Source of the DNA: Bacteroidota bacterium
GTDB lineage: Bacteria > Bacteroidota > Ignavibacteria > Kryptoniales > JAKASW01
Reading direction: 5' to 3'
Length of the DNA: 64,000 nt
Assembly (NCBI GenBank): GCA_021789975.1
Contig: JAJYIT010000002.1
Coordinates: 124,001-188,000, forward strand
The position numbers and the translations under genes were made by a program. Below the pieces are notes generated by a model that worked only from the letters and a program-made list of their open reading frames with translations, was not told where the DNA came from and did no database searches. Below, piece after piece: positions 8,134 to 15,882 of this stretch. Positions within the stretch are counted from its first letter, which is position 1. Every line of letters starts with the position of its first letter.

Positions 8134-9840
8134 TCAATTTGGGCGATAACTCGAAGAAGAGTTTCTAAAATCTTTTAACTGCAATTGATAATATACATTA
8201 CCTGCATAGTGATTTTCATCCACCGAGTACACAATGTCCAGCATCGTTCCCGGTTTTACTGTACTGTCACCATTTCTAAATTTTATCGCATCAAATGTTA
8301 CTCCGTTGACTTTCAGTTTCATCTTAAGGTGTGAGCTGCCCACAATCCGTGACTCCATCAAAAACACATTAGAAGTCCGGAAAACCGGTTTCGAGTTGTG
8401 AGGTCCAAATGGCTCAAACATCTTCAGCATCTTCATGAAACCCGCATCAACATCTTTGAGATCAAGGTCTGCATCGATTCCTATGAACGGTGTTTTCATA
8501 TCGTCTGTGATCGTTCTAGTCACCACTTGTTCAAACAGATCGACAAAACGATCAAGGTTTTCAGGGAGAAGGGCCAGGCCTGCAGCAACCTTGTGGCCGC
8601 CGAATTGAAGCAGGACATCCGAACATTCTTTGATCGCATTGAAGATATCATACCCGACAACGCTTCGTGCGCTTCCCCGCGTGATGCCATCTACCGTTGC
8701 AAGCATGATAGTAGGTTTGTAGAAAGTCTCCACAATCCTAGAGGCGACGATTCCAATGACGCCCGGGTGCCAAGATTCGCTATGCAAGACCAACGAGTTG
8801 CGCATCCCTACGGCCATGATGGAATCAGCCAAATCCTTCGCCTCGTTGTACGTTCTTTCGTCGAGCAATCGACGGTGCGCGTTCTCATTCTCAAGTACCT
8901 GCGCAAACTCAGTAGCAACCTCTTCGTTATCCGTTATCAGCAATTCCACAGCACGCTTCGCGTCTCCGAGCCGTCCGACCGAGTTGATCCTCGGAGCAAT
9001 ATTGAAGGAGACCTGTCCGGTGGTCAAACGCACCGGGTCGATTCGCGAGCTCTGGAGCAATGCCTTCACTCCCGCTCGTGGTCGACGCGCGATAGCGTTG
9101 AAGCCTCCCTGGACAAAGATACGGTTTTCACCCACAAGTGGGACAACATCGGCAGCTGCGGCAATTGCAACAAGATCCATGTACTCATCAGGCAACTCCT
9201 GTTTCCCAAGCCGAATGGAGATCGCCTTCGCAAACTTGTAAGCAACTCCGCATCCTGATAGGTACTTGAAAGGATAGTTGCAGCCGGGCTTGATTGGATC
9301 AAGGACAGCGACAGCGTCGGGACACGCTTCTACTTCGTGGTGGTCACAGATTATCGTATCTATACCTCTGGATGTCGCATACGCGACCTCTTTGCCGGCA
9401 GCGACTCCGCAATCCACGCTTATCATGAGTGAGTAGCCCCCCGCAGCAGCAAAGTCGACACCAGTCGTACTAATCCCGTACCCCTCTTTCAACCGATCGG
9501 GAATATAGTATTCAACATCGGCACCCAACTTTCTAAAGAACATATACATCAAAGCGGCTCCGGTAGTACCGTCGACATCATAGTCGCCGTAGACGAGCAT
9601 CTTCTCATTCCTCTCAAGGGCCGAGAAGACTCTGCGGACCGCACTCTCCATTCCATCCATCAGGAAAGGATCATGCTGATCCTCAAGGGTGGAATAGAAA
9701 AACTGATTCGCTTTTTCGCGAGATTCAAGTCCACGTTGTACCAGAAGTCGTGCGACCACCGGGATAATTCCGAGTTGACCAGCCAGGAGTAAAACGTTTT
9801 TCTCATCTGGAGTATTGTTCAGTTTCCAAGTGTAATTCAT
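8134..9840 (-). CDS. recJ: Single-stranded-DNA-specific exonuclease RecJ
   Basis: A 568-residue DHH-superfamily nuclease. Motif I GDYDVDG is at residues 85-91, and motif III DHH at 166-168 (ICDHHE) binds the two metal ions. SVDCGV lies between them. The DHHA1 domain carries ITRGSARSV and FGGHKVAAGLAL, and a C-terminal OB-like domain follows. RecJ degrades 5' single-stranded ends in RecF-pathway recombination and base-excision repair. It sits 36 bases upstream of yebC, so recJ-yebC-ruvC-ruvA form one repair-centred block. The start ATG at 9840 lies only about 30 bases from the 3' end of RNase P RNA. Confidence 0.95.
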   Translation of the reverse strand: MNYTWKLNNTPDEKNVLLLAGQLGIIPVVARLLVQRGLESREKANQFFYSTLEDQHDPFLMDGMESAVRRVFSALERNEKMLVYGDYDVDGTTGAALMYMFFRKLGADVEYYIPDRLKEGYGISTTGVDFAAAGGYSLMISVDCGVAAGKEVAYATSRGIDTIICDHHEVEACPDAVAVLDPIKPGCNYPFKYLSGCGVAYKFAKAISIRLGKQELPDEYMDLVAIAAAADVVPLVGENRIFVQGGFNAIARRPRAGVKALLQSSRIDPVRLTTGQVSFNIAPRINSVGRLGDAKRAVELLITDNEEVATEFAQVLENENAHRRLLDERTYNEAKDLADSIMAVGMRNSLVLHSESWHPGVIGIVASRIVETFYKPTIMLATVDGITRGSARSVVGYDIFNAIKECSDVLLQFGGHKVAAGLALLPENLDRFVDLFEQVVTRTITDDMKTPFIGIDADLDLKDVDAGFMKMLKMFEPFGPHNSKPVFRTSNVFLMESRIVGSSHLKMKLKVNGVTFDAIKFRNGDSTVKPGTMLDIVYSVDENHYAGNVYYQLQLKDFRNSSSSYRPN

Positions 9841-9872
9841 TAGTTGTGCAGATCTTTCTCAAGTCATCATCA

Positions 9873-10357
9873 AAATGGAGTGAGCCGATAAGCCGAATTC
9901 TGTCTTTCCGCACGAGGCGGAGAGGCAGCCATTTATCTAAGCGACCTACCCGGGAGTTTCAACAATTCTTGACCGGCACGAAGCCTGTCAAGAAAGTTAC
10001 TGACGAATCTGGCCGACTCGTTCTCCACAGGATGAAAGCATCCTATCGAGATCCTCCCCTATTTGGTCTTGCTCCACAGGGGGTTTGCCATGCGTCCCAG
10101 TGTCACCACCAGGACCGGTGGGCTCTTGCCCCGCCTTTTCACCCTTACCCCGTGAGACAATTCAAATTCAAGATTAGTCACTCTTAACATAGAGATATAT
10201 CTCACGGGGCGGTTTATTTTCTGTTGCACTTTCCGTCGGGTCGCCCCGCCTCCAGCGATCTTCATGACCGCCGGAGCCTGTTGCCATACGGAGTTCGGAC
10301 TTTCCTTCCCGACCGCACTGAAAATGCGGCCGGAACGGCTGCCTGGCTCGCTCCAAA
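9873..10357 (-). ncRNA. rnpB: RNase P RNA (bacterial class A)
   Basis: Read on the minus strand this contains every conserved block of the catalytic RNA of RNase P. They are GGAAAGTCCGAACTCC near the 5' end, GTGCAACAGAAAATAAACCG, GGTAAGGGTGAAAAGG, AGCAAGACCAAATAGGGG, and ACAGAATTCGGCTTATCGGC near the 3' end. Helix P1 pairs GGAGCGAGCC (10345-10354) with GGCTCACTCC (9877-9886) with a single mismatch, which sets the ends to within a few bases. At about 480 bases it is longer than most class A RNAs. Part of the extra length is a P12 hairpin with a perfect 10-bp stem (CCCCGTGAGA/TCTCACGGGG) closing an AT-rich loop of about 42 bases. Confidence 0.95.
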
Positions 10358-10578
10358 ACGATGCCGCTCGAAACTGCTTCCGAAAACAGTCCGTCCACTC
10401 ATCAAATTCGCAAAAAAGGTCTTCTTCTCCAAATGCCCGACGTAAGCCATTCACCATTGAGAAGTCACCTCGAAAGAAAGCATTGCGGAAATAACACAAT
10501 CGCCTCCGGACGGGTATCGCACCCTGCCTCATTAAGCCAACCACTTCAACTTCTCGGGGGTCGCCCCCCAAAAATCCA
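10358..10578 (-). other. Interval between zinc-ribbon gene and rnpB, with two GC-rich hairpins
   Basis: This 221-base stretch lies on the transcript between the stop of the zinc-ribbon gene and the 5' end of rnpB. Just after the stop, GGGGG-CGA-CCCCC forms a tight hairpin, preceded rather than followed by a T run, so it is not a standard terminator. Further on, GGGT-GCGAT-ACCC sits inside GG...CC with a 2x2 internal loop. An open reading frame crosses this region and rnpB, but it has no recognisable domain and overlaps the RNA. The rnpB promoter should be here, but no clear -35/-10 pair was identified. Confidence 0.3.
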
Positions 10579-11319
10579 TTAGCTGTCGTGAGAGGTTTCC
10601 TCGACAATCTCGTTGGGGACTAATATCCTTCCACAGTGATCACAGATGAATATCTTCTCCATCTGCCGAAGGTCAAGGAGCCTTTGGGGCGGCAGCACAT
10701 TGTAGCAACCTCCACAAGCATTACGGCGAACTACTGGAACGATCGCCTTTCCTTTGGTAGCTTTTCTTATCATCTCGTACCTGGAAAGCGTCTGCTTGTC
10801 AATCTTCTGAGCGGATTTTTCCCTCTCTTTGATGTACCGCTTTTCTTCGTCGTGTGTGAGGGAAACGAGTTCTTCAAGTTCAACTTTCTTGGAGGAGTAA
10901 GTCTCACTCTCCTGCTCAAGTTCTTGGCGGAGTTTCTCTAAATCTCTTGCCGACACACTCTCCTTTGCTTGAATTCCCTCAAGCTCCTTGTGAAGGTCCT
11001 GCAACTTTTCTTTCGCGTTGTCGATTTGTTTACTGAGGGCATCATATTCACGGTTGGTTTTGACTTTAATGCGCATCTCGGTATACTTGTCGATCCGCTT
11101 TCTTACATCGTCCAGTTCCTTGTCAATTTCTTTCTTCCTAACGACTGCCTTTTTCAGGTAATCATCGTTTTCTTTGATCTGATCTTTAAGCACCGCTATC
11201 TTCTTTTCGAGCTCGTTAACTTCAGCGGGTAGATCTCCTCTTTCTTCAAGCAGGCCATCGAGTTTAAGATCGACCTGCTGAAGCTGGTACAGAGTTTTAA
11301 GTTTATCCTTTACAACCAC
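10579..11319 (-). CDS. Zinc-ribbon, coiled-coil protein (C4-type zf-RING_7 family)
   Basis: A 246-residue protein. Roughly residues 1-190 are a long antiparallel coiled coil, rich in Glu, Lys and Leu heptads. The C terminus is a C4 zinc ribbon: CGGC followed about 20 residues later by CDHCGRIL. This is the conserved bacterial family often annotated 'C4-type zinc ribbon domain-containing protein', of unknown function. The architecture (hairpin coil plus zinc ribbon) suggests nucleic-acid or protein binding. It follows the Nif3-like gene by 19 bases on the same strand, a pairing common in many genomes. Confidence 0.85.
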   Translation of the reverse strand: MVVKDKLKTLYQLQQVDLKLDGLLEERGDLPAEVNELEKKIAVLKDQIKENDDYLKKAVVRKKEIDKELDDVRKRIDKYTEMRIKVKTNREYDALSKQIDNAKEKLQDLHKELEGIQAKESVSARDLEKLRQELEQESETYSSKKVELEELVSLTHDEEKRYIKEREKSAQKIDKQTLSRYEMIRKATKGKAIVPVVRRNACGGCYNVLPPQRLLDLRQMEKIFICDHCGRILVPNEIVEETSHDS

Positions 11320-11338
11320 CGCATTCTCCTAATCATTA

Positions 11339-12439
11339 TCAAAAAACCAGTGCATTCTCAAGTCGTTGTTCGCTTGACTCCACTTCCGCCTTACCTTCAA
11401 ATATTTTACCTATGAGCCGGTGCATCAGCTCCTGTACAAACCTTTCAGTTCCCTGATGTGTCGCATCCACAAGGACAGTAGAATGCAGTTGTGCTTCCCT
11501 GAAATCGTGGTGCTTGATGTCACCCGTTATAAATACGTCGGCGCGAGCTTTGACGGCATCGCTATAATAGGCGTAACCTGCACCGGCGCAAAGAGCAATT
11601 GTAGTCACTTTGTCATTCGGAAAGCGGGACAATTTCACAAAATCAAGTTGAAGCCTGTTCTTTAAACGGGTTAGAAACTCTCTAATGCCTTCCGGCTTCT
11701 CCAGCTCCCCCACCACCCCAAATCCAAGATTTGAAGAAAGGTTTCCGACTTGATAGATATCGTACGCAACCTCTTCATAAGGATGTGCATCAAGCATCGC
11801 GTTCAAAACAGCATTCAGCAAATGCTTCTCCACAACGAATTCGATTCTGGTTTCGTTAACAAATTCCAATTTCCCCATTTCACCAACAAACGGTGATGTA
11901 GCTTCGCCTGCCAGAAAAGTCCCACCGCCGTCAACGCTGAAAGAGCAATTGGAATAGTTACCAATTCTCCCTGCACCAGCAGCCGACATTTCTTGTCTGA
12001 CTAATTCAGCATGAGATTCGGGGACAAAAACAACAACTTTGAACAGCGTATCTCTCAGGGGAGAAAGAAATCGCAGTCTCTTAAGATTGAGTCGCTCAGC
12101 CAAGTCGAAATTAAGACCGCCTTTAACGACGTCAAGCGCGGTATGGATCGCGAAGACACTTAATTTTGAGCGAACGGCTTCAAGTAACGAATTCGGGTGG
12201 GAGATAGATGTTGTCAGGGACTTCACCGCTCTATATATAGGAGTGTGGTAAGTAACCAGGAGGTCTACTTGATTCCTGACGGCTTCGTTGATGACTTCCC
12301 GGTTTAATTCATAAGTCACGCTGATTCTTCCGCATTCGTCGTCGTAATTACCGGCAATCAATCCGACATTGTCCTTGTCCGCCATCAATTCGATCGGGAG
12401 ACTGGAGCCAATAAGACTGACTGCGTCACCGATTGTCAT
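11339..12439 (-). CDS. Nif3-like dinuclear metal centre protein
   Basis: A 366-residue NIF3/YqfO-type protein with the extra PII-like domain inserted in the middle (about residues 125-230), as in the longer Gram-positive type. Candidate metal ligands are His in TYHTPIY (residue about 65), His and Asp in IHTALDVV (about 98-104), GDIKHHDF and DATHQGTERF near the C terminus. The first metal motif reads YHTP where most members have HHP, so one ligand may differ. The molecular function is unproven; GTP cyclohydrolase I-like activity has been suggested for some relatives. It is coupled in layout to the zinc-ribbon gene downstream. Confidence 0.88.
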   Translation of the reverse strand: MTIGDAVSLIGSSLPIELMADKDNVGLIAGNYDDECGRISVTYELNREVINEAVRNQVDLLVTYHTPIYRAVKSLTTSISHPNSLLEAVRSKLSVFAIHTALDVVKGGLNFDLAERLNLKRLRFLSPLRDTLFKVVVFVPESHAELVRQEMSAAGAGRIGNYSNCSFSVDGGGTFLAGEATSPFVGEMGKLEFVNETRIEFVVEKHLLNAVLNAMLDAHPYEEVAYDIYQVGNLSSNLGFGVVGELEKPEGIREFLTRLKNRLQLDFVKLSRFPNDKVTTIALCAGAGYAYYSDAVKARADVFITGDIKHHDFREAQLHSTVLVDATHQGTERFVQELMHRLIGKIFEGKAEVESSEQRLENALVF

Positions 12440-12484
12440 CTGACAATAACCGATTCACCGTCATTCACGGACACCGCCAGGTAG

Positions 12485-12519
12485 AAAAAAAAAGTGTTCC
12501 GTTTAAATCCGGAACACTT
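12485..12519 (-). terminator. Rho-independent terminator downstream of the TonB-receptor operon
   Basis: On the minus strand AAGTGTTCCG and CGGAACACTT form a perfect 10-bp stem around an 8-base loop, followed directly by a run of nine T. It lies about 140 bases after the stop of the TonB-dependent receptor gene and ahead of the Nif3-like gene, so it should end the three-gene surface operon. Confidence 0.85.
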
Positions 12520-12655
12520 CATATATTCTTGCCCGCTAGCGAATTTCTGATTAAGAATTTCGTTGTTGGTAGTTCGTCTCTTAATATTGGCATCTTTTAA
12601 AAATTACGCTCGAAATATATCCAAGCGGCGCAACAATAGCAAGTGAGCTATTTTG

Positions 12656-14896
12656 TCAAATACTCCAGCCAAGTGAGATATTCCAAATTGTCGGAAGTTG
12701 ATAGACCACCTGCCCTGTAATATTGTTAATGTAAAAGACGTTCTTGACATCGTAGAGATTGATGATGGTACCCGTCGCTGTAAGAGGCACGCCGAGAGCT
12801 TCGAATCTGTAAGATGCACTCAGATCAAGGCTTTGATACCCCGGGAGTCGGGCAGTGTTTAGCTGACCAAACGCAACCTGTTTTGTCGGCGGCTGATTGG
12901 AATAATAAGGAAGGTCGTAAGGATCAAGCAGCAAGATTCCGTAGTATGCATCCACCGGTGTATACGGCAGCCCGCTTGTCAATTTCCACCTGGCTCTGAT
13001 CCAAACTCTGTCAGCGGGTTGCCAACCGGCAGAAACGCTGACCTGATTTCGCAGATCATATCGTGGATAGTAGGTTATGCCGTCGAATGTGCGCTTTGTG
13101 ATGCCGTAAGAGTAGCTCCCTTCGATGTAATATTTCTCGACGTCATATTTTGCGCTAAGATCCAATCCGTAAGCATTGCCGTCACCTGTTATGTAATCAG
13201 GTTCATAAGAATAGATTTTGTCGCGGTTTATGCCGAGCAAGCGAGAGAAATCTTTATAATAAGCCTCCACCTTGATAGAAGTGAGGATGTTTGGAGAGAC
13301 CCTAACTCCAATGATGTAGTGTGTCGCGGATTCGTCTCCATATGCTTCCGGGATTGGAGCAATCAGGTTGAAGGGCGAGAAGACCAAGTTTTCATCATTA
13401 AGATCCATAACCCCTTGATGATACACTCCGAATGCGCCATAGACTGATAAATCCGAGGTAATGTTGAAGGACCCGGAAAGTCGCGGCTCAGCAAGATATC
13501 CAATTCCGGATCCCGTAATCGCAGCGAACGTTCTCACGAGGTCAAACCTGAGACCTGTCTCGAGATGAAGCTGGCTGCCGATCTTGAAGAGGTAAGTGAC
13601 CCACGCATCGGGTTCCACTTGATTTTCGGACTCCTGAACTATGCTGCCGTAGGTATTTGTGAAAGTGTACGAGTATGTCGGGAAACTAAATCTAAAGCCA
13701 AGCTGGAGCTCGTTGCGTGCCATCGTATAGGAAACGAGGTTCACATAAATCGCAGGTGTCTCTATTTCCGAAAGCTGGTGGTAGAATCCCAGTGCCCCGT
13801 TCGGCAACTGCTCGCTCTTGTAAGCTGTGTACATTGCGGCGAACTGCATGTTGTATTGATCACCGAAAAGATAGTTTCCGGAAACTTCACCACAATTATC
13901 CATCCATCTGAAACTTGGTGAGCCGTAGAAGCCACCCGAGGAAGTAATATTATCCGCACTGGTTAGATACTCAGCGCTGATGTGTCCGGTGCCGTTGAAG
14001 TCTCCTGTCAATTTTGCAAAACCGTCATAGAAATTGAACGGCAGGTCGAGAGAATAAAACCTATTGAGAGCATTTTGATAAAGCGGTCGCCTGAAGAAAG
14101 CAATAAAGCTGCTGTTGCCTTTTGAGAGCGGCCCTGTAACTTCAATATCGGAGGCAAGTGGATCGAACGTTCCGCGTACGTTGTAATTACGATTGTTTCC
14201 GTCGATGGTTTGAATGTCAAAAACGGAAGAGAGTCTCCCACCATACTCTGCTTGAAATCCGCCGGCACTGAACTTAGCCGCCTTCACTATAAGCGGATCA
14301 ACGAAACTAAAAAGGCCAAAGGCATGCGAAAGGTTGTAGACGGGCATATCGTCGACCAGGACCTCATTTTGATCCGCACCGCCTCCTCTGACAAAGTACT
14401 GGCTCGATACTCCCGTTTCGGTAACAACTCCCGGAAGCTGAGTAACGTACTGGACGACATCATTCTTGAAGATGCCGACATTCTTCTGCATCGTGCCAGG
14501 CGTAATTACTGTCGTGCTTACCATCCCGGCCGGTCCGGCTGCTCTTTGTCCGGTAACGGTGACACCGGGAAGCGTTTTCGGAGCTTCATGAATTTCAAGT
14601 TGCAGAGTGATCCCGGGCCCGGTGATTTTTCTTATCCAGAATTCCTTCGTTTCATATCCCACTGCACTGACTCGCAGCGAGAGCCCGCTGGCTTCCACAT
14701 TTCTCAACACAAAGTAGCCGTTGATATCTGCCATCGTGCCAAAAGAAGTACCCACGACCAGTATAGTGGCATAAGGCACAGTCTCCCCGTTGGAACTGTC
14801 GACGACGGCTCCCTGGACGGTGACACGCCTACCCTGGGCCAGAATCTTCGGCGATAATATTGCAATAAGAACAACTATTTTGAAGAAAGTTTTCAA
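12656..14896 (-). CDS. TonB-dependent outer-membrane receptor with carboxypeptidase-like N-terminal domain
   Basis: A 746-residue outer-membrane receptor. A signal peptide (about residues 1-20, ending LAQ) is followed by a carboxypeptidase-regulatory-like beta-sandwich (about 25-105, with VPYATILVVGTSFGT and DINGYFVLRNV). Then comes the plug (about 125-230: VVQYVTQLPGVVT, YFVRGGGADQNEVLVDDMPV) and a beta-barrel that ends in an aromatic strand (WNISLGWSI). Such receptors import large or scarce nutrients with energy from TonB-ExbBD. There is no SusD partner; instead it follows a DUF4249-like lipoprotein gene with a 4-base overlap, a known Bacteroidota pairing. The substrate is unknown. Confidence 0.9.
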   Translation of the reverse strand: MKTFFKIVVLIAILSPKILAQGRRVTVQGAVVDSSNGETVPYATILVVGTSFGTMADINGYFVLRNVEASGLSLRVSAVGYETKEFWIRKITGPGITLQLEIHEAPKTLPGVTVTGQRAAGPAGMVSTTVITPGTMQKNVGIFKNDVVQYVTQLPGVVTETGVSSQYFVRGGGADQNEVLVDDMPVYNLSHAFGLFSFVDPLIVKAAKFSAGGFQAEYGGRLSSVFDIQTIDGNNRNYNVRGTFDPLASDIEVTGPLSKGNSSFIAFFRRPLYQNALNRFYSLDLPFNFYDGFAKLTGDFNGTGHISAEYLTSADNITSSGGFYGSPSFRWMDNCGEVSGNYLFGDQYNMQFAAMYTAYKSEQLPNGALGFYHQLSEIETPAIYVNLVSYTMARNELQLGFRFSFPTYSYTFTNTYGSIVQESENQVEPDAWVTYLFKIGSQLHLETGLRFDLVRTFAAITGSGIGYLAEPRLSGSFNITSDLSVYGAFGVYHQGVMDLNDENLVFSPFNLIAPIPEAYGDESATHYIIGVRVSPNILTSIKVEAYYKDFSRLLGINRDKIYSYEPDYITGDGNAYGLDLSAKYDVEKYYIEGSYSYGITKRTFDGITYYPRYDLRNQVSVSAGWQPADRVWIRARWKLTSGLPYTPVDAYYGILLLDPYDLPYYSNQPPTKQVAFGQLNTARLPGYQSLDLSASYRFEALGVPLTATGTIINLYDVKNVFYINNITGQVVYQLPTIWNISLGWSI

Positions 14897-15882
14897 TATA
14901 GAAATATCCTGGTGGTATCGACAGCAGCCCCGCCAACAATTCCCTCTCCGTTGATTACGTTGCTGTAGATAGGTCTATCGGTTCTCATAGCCAGCGGGTT
15001 GTACCATCTTCCCGATGTTATGTAAAATCTGTAGAGCGGATCGTCCAACTGGGTTACTACTACATCCACATAGAAATGCACTTCCGTCAGATTGCCGGCC
15101 ACCCGTCTCACCTCGTCGAACTGAGAAGAATAAACGAATCGATCTACGGTATATTGTACTCCGTACTGCATTGATTGGATGAATGGATCCGTTGGTGTAC
15201 TGCCGGAAGCATTTATGAAACCCGAGTGGAAAGCGCCGGTGCTGTCGAAGCCACGATACTCGATGAAGATCTGTGGAAAGTACGCGACAGAGCCCCCGAG
15301 GTTGATCCAGAAATAGGGGTTATAGTCTACACTATCCGGAAAGCGGAGAGCAGCGTAAGACTTTGAATCCGGAATTGTTACGAAGCTATATGGTACAGTA
15401 GCAAACGCGCAAACGGGAGGGTAACCGGATTTCTCGGCCACAATTCCGTAGAATCCGGCAGAAGAGATCATCATAGGTGAGTAATAATAGTAGGATGTAT
15501 CTCGATACGAAACGCTGTCTAATTCCTCTGTCCAGACAGTGTCGTAACCCGCGGTGTCGTAGGTTACAGTCTTCATAAGTAATCCAACTTCCGCACCGTG
15601 AACGCGGTTGTTTACACTTCCATCTATTGAGCCGGTAGTCGAAAAAAGTCTGACATACACGCCTTGCTTATTGGCGAAAAGTATAGAGTACATCGCAAGC
15701 TGAGGTTTGTAGTTTACGATAGGCTGGAAAGGCTGGTTGCAGCTTGTTAAGAAAACCGAACCGAAGACCAAAATGCCGAAAGCAAGAAAAAGGGTGATAG
15801 ATTGCCGCGGAATCAGCCACCCGTTGGCTTCCGACTTTTCACTTTTGGTTTTTGATCTCAACCTCTTCGTCTCCGGACTCAC
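14893..15882 (-). CDS. DUF4249-like surface lipoprotein
   Basis: A 329-residue protein. A charged N terminus (about 28 residues), a hydrophobic segment and a lipobox (LTSC, Cys near residue 48) indicate a lipoprotein. The rest is beta-rich and aromatic, with a C-terminal VINGEGIVGGAAVDTTRI that matches the end of DUF4249 proteins, which are Bacteroidota lipoproteins encoded next to TonB receptors. By position and overlaps (4 bases with both neighbours) it is the partner of the downstream receptor, perhaps as a surface ligand-binding or lid component. That role is inference, and the DUF4249 assignment rests on layout and the C-terminal motif. Confidence 0.7.
   Translation of the reverse strand: MSPETKRLRSKTKSEKSEANGWLIPRQSITLFLAFGILVFGSVFLTSCNQPFQPIVNYKPQLAMYSILFANKQGVYVRLFSTTGSIDGSVNNRVHGAEVGLLMKTVTYDTAGYDTVWTEELDSVSYRDTSYYYYSPMMISSAGFYGIVAEKSGYPPVCAFATVPYSFVTIPDSKSYAALRFPDSVDYNPYFWINLGGSVAYFPQIFIEYRGFDSTGAFHSGFINASGSTPTDPFIQSMQYGVQYTVDRFVYSSQFDEVRRVAGNLTEVHFYVDVVVTQLDDPLYRFYITSGRWYNPLAMRTDRPIYSNVINGEGIVGGAAVDTTRIFLY

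Noticed and set aside
10059-10607. 182-codon open frame on the minus strand
   Set aside because: It runs through RNase P RNA, shares no recognisable domain and overlaps the zinc-ribbon gene; the RNA explains the conservation.
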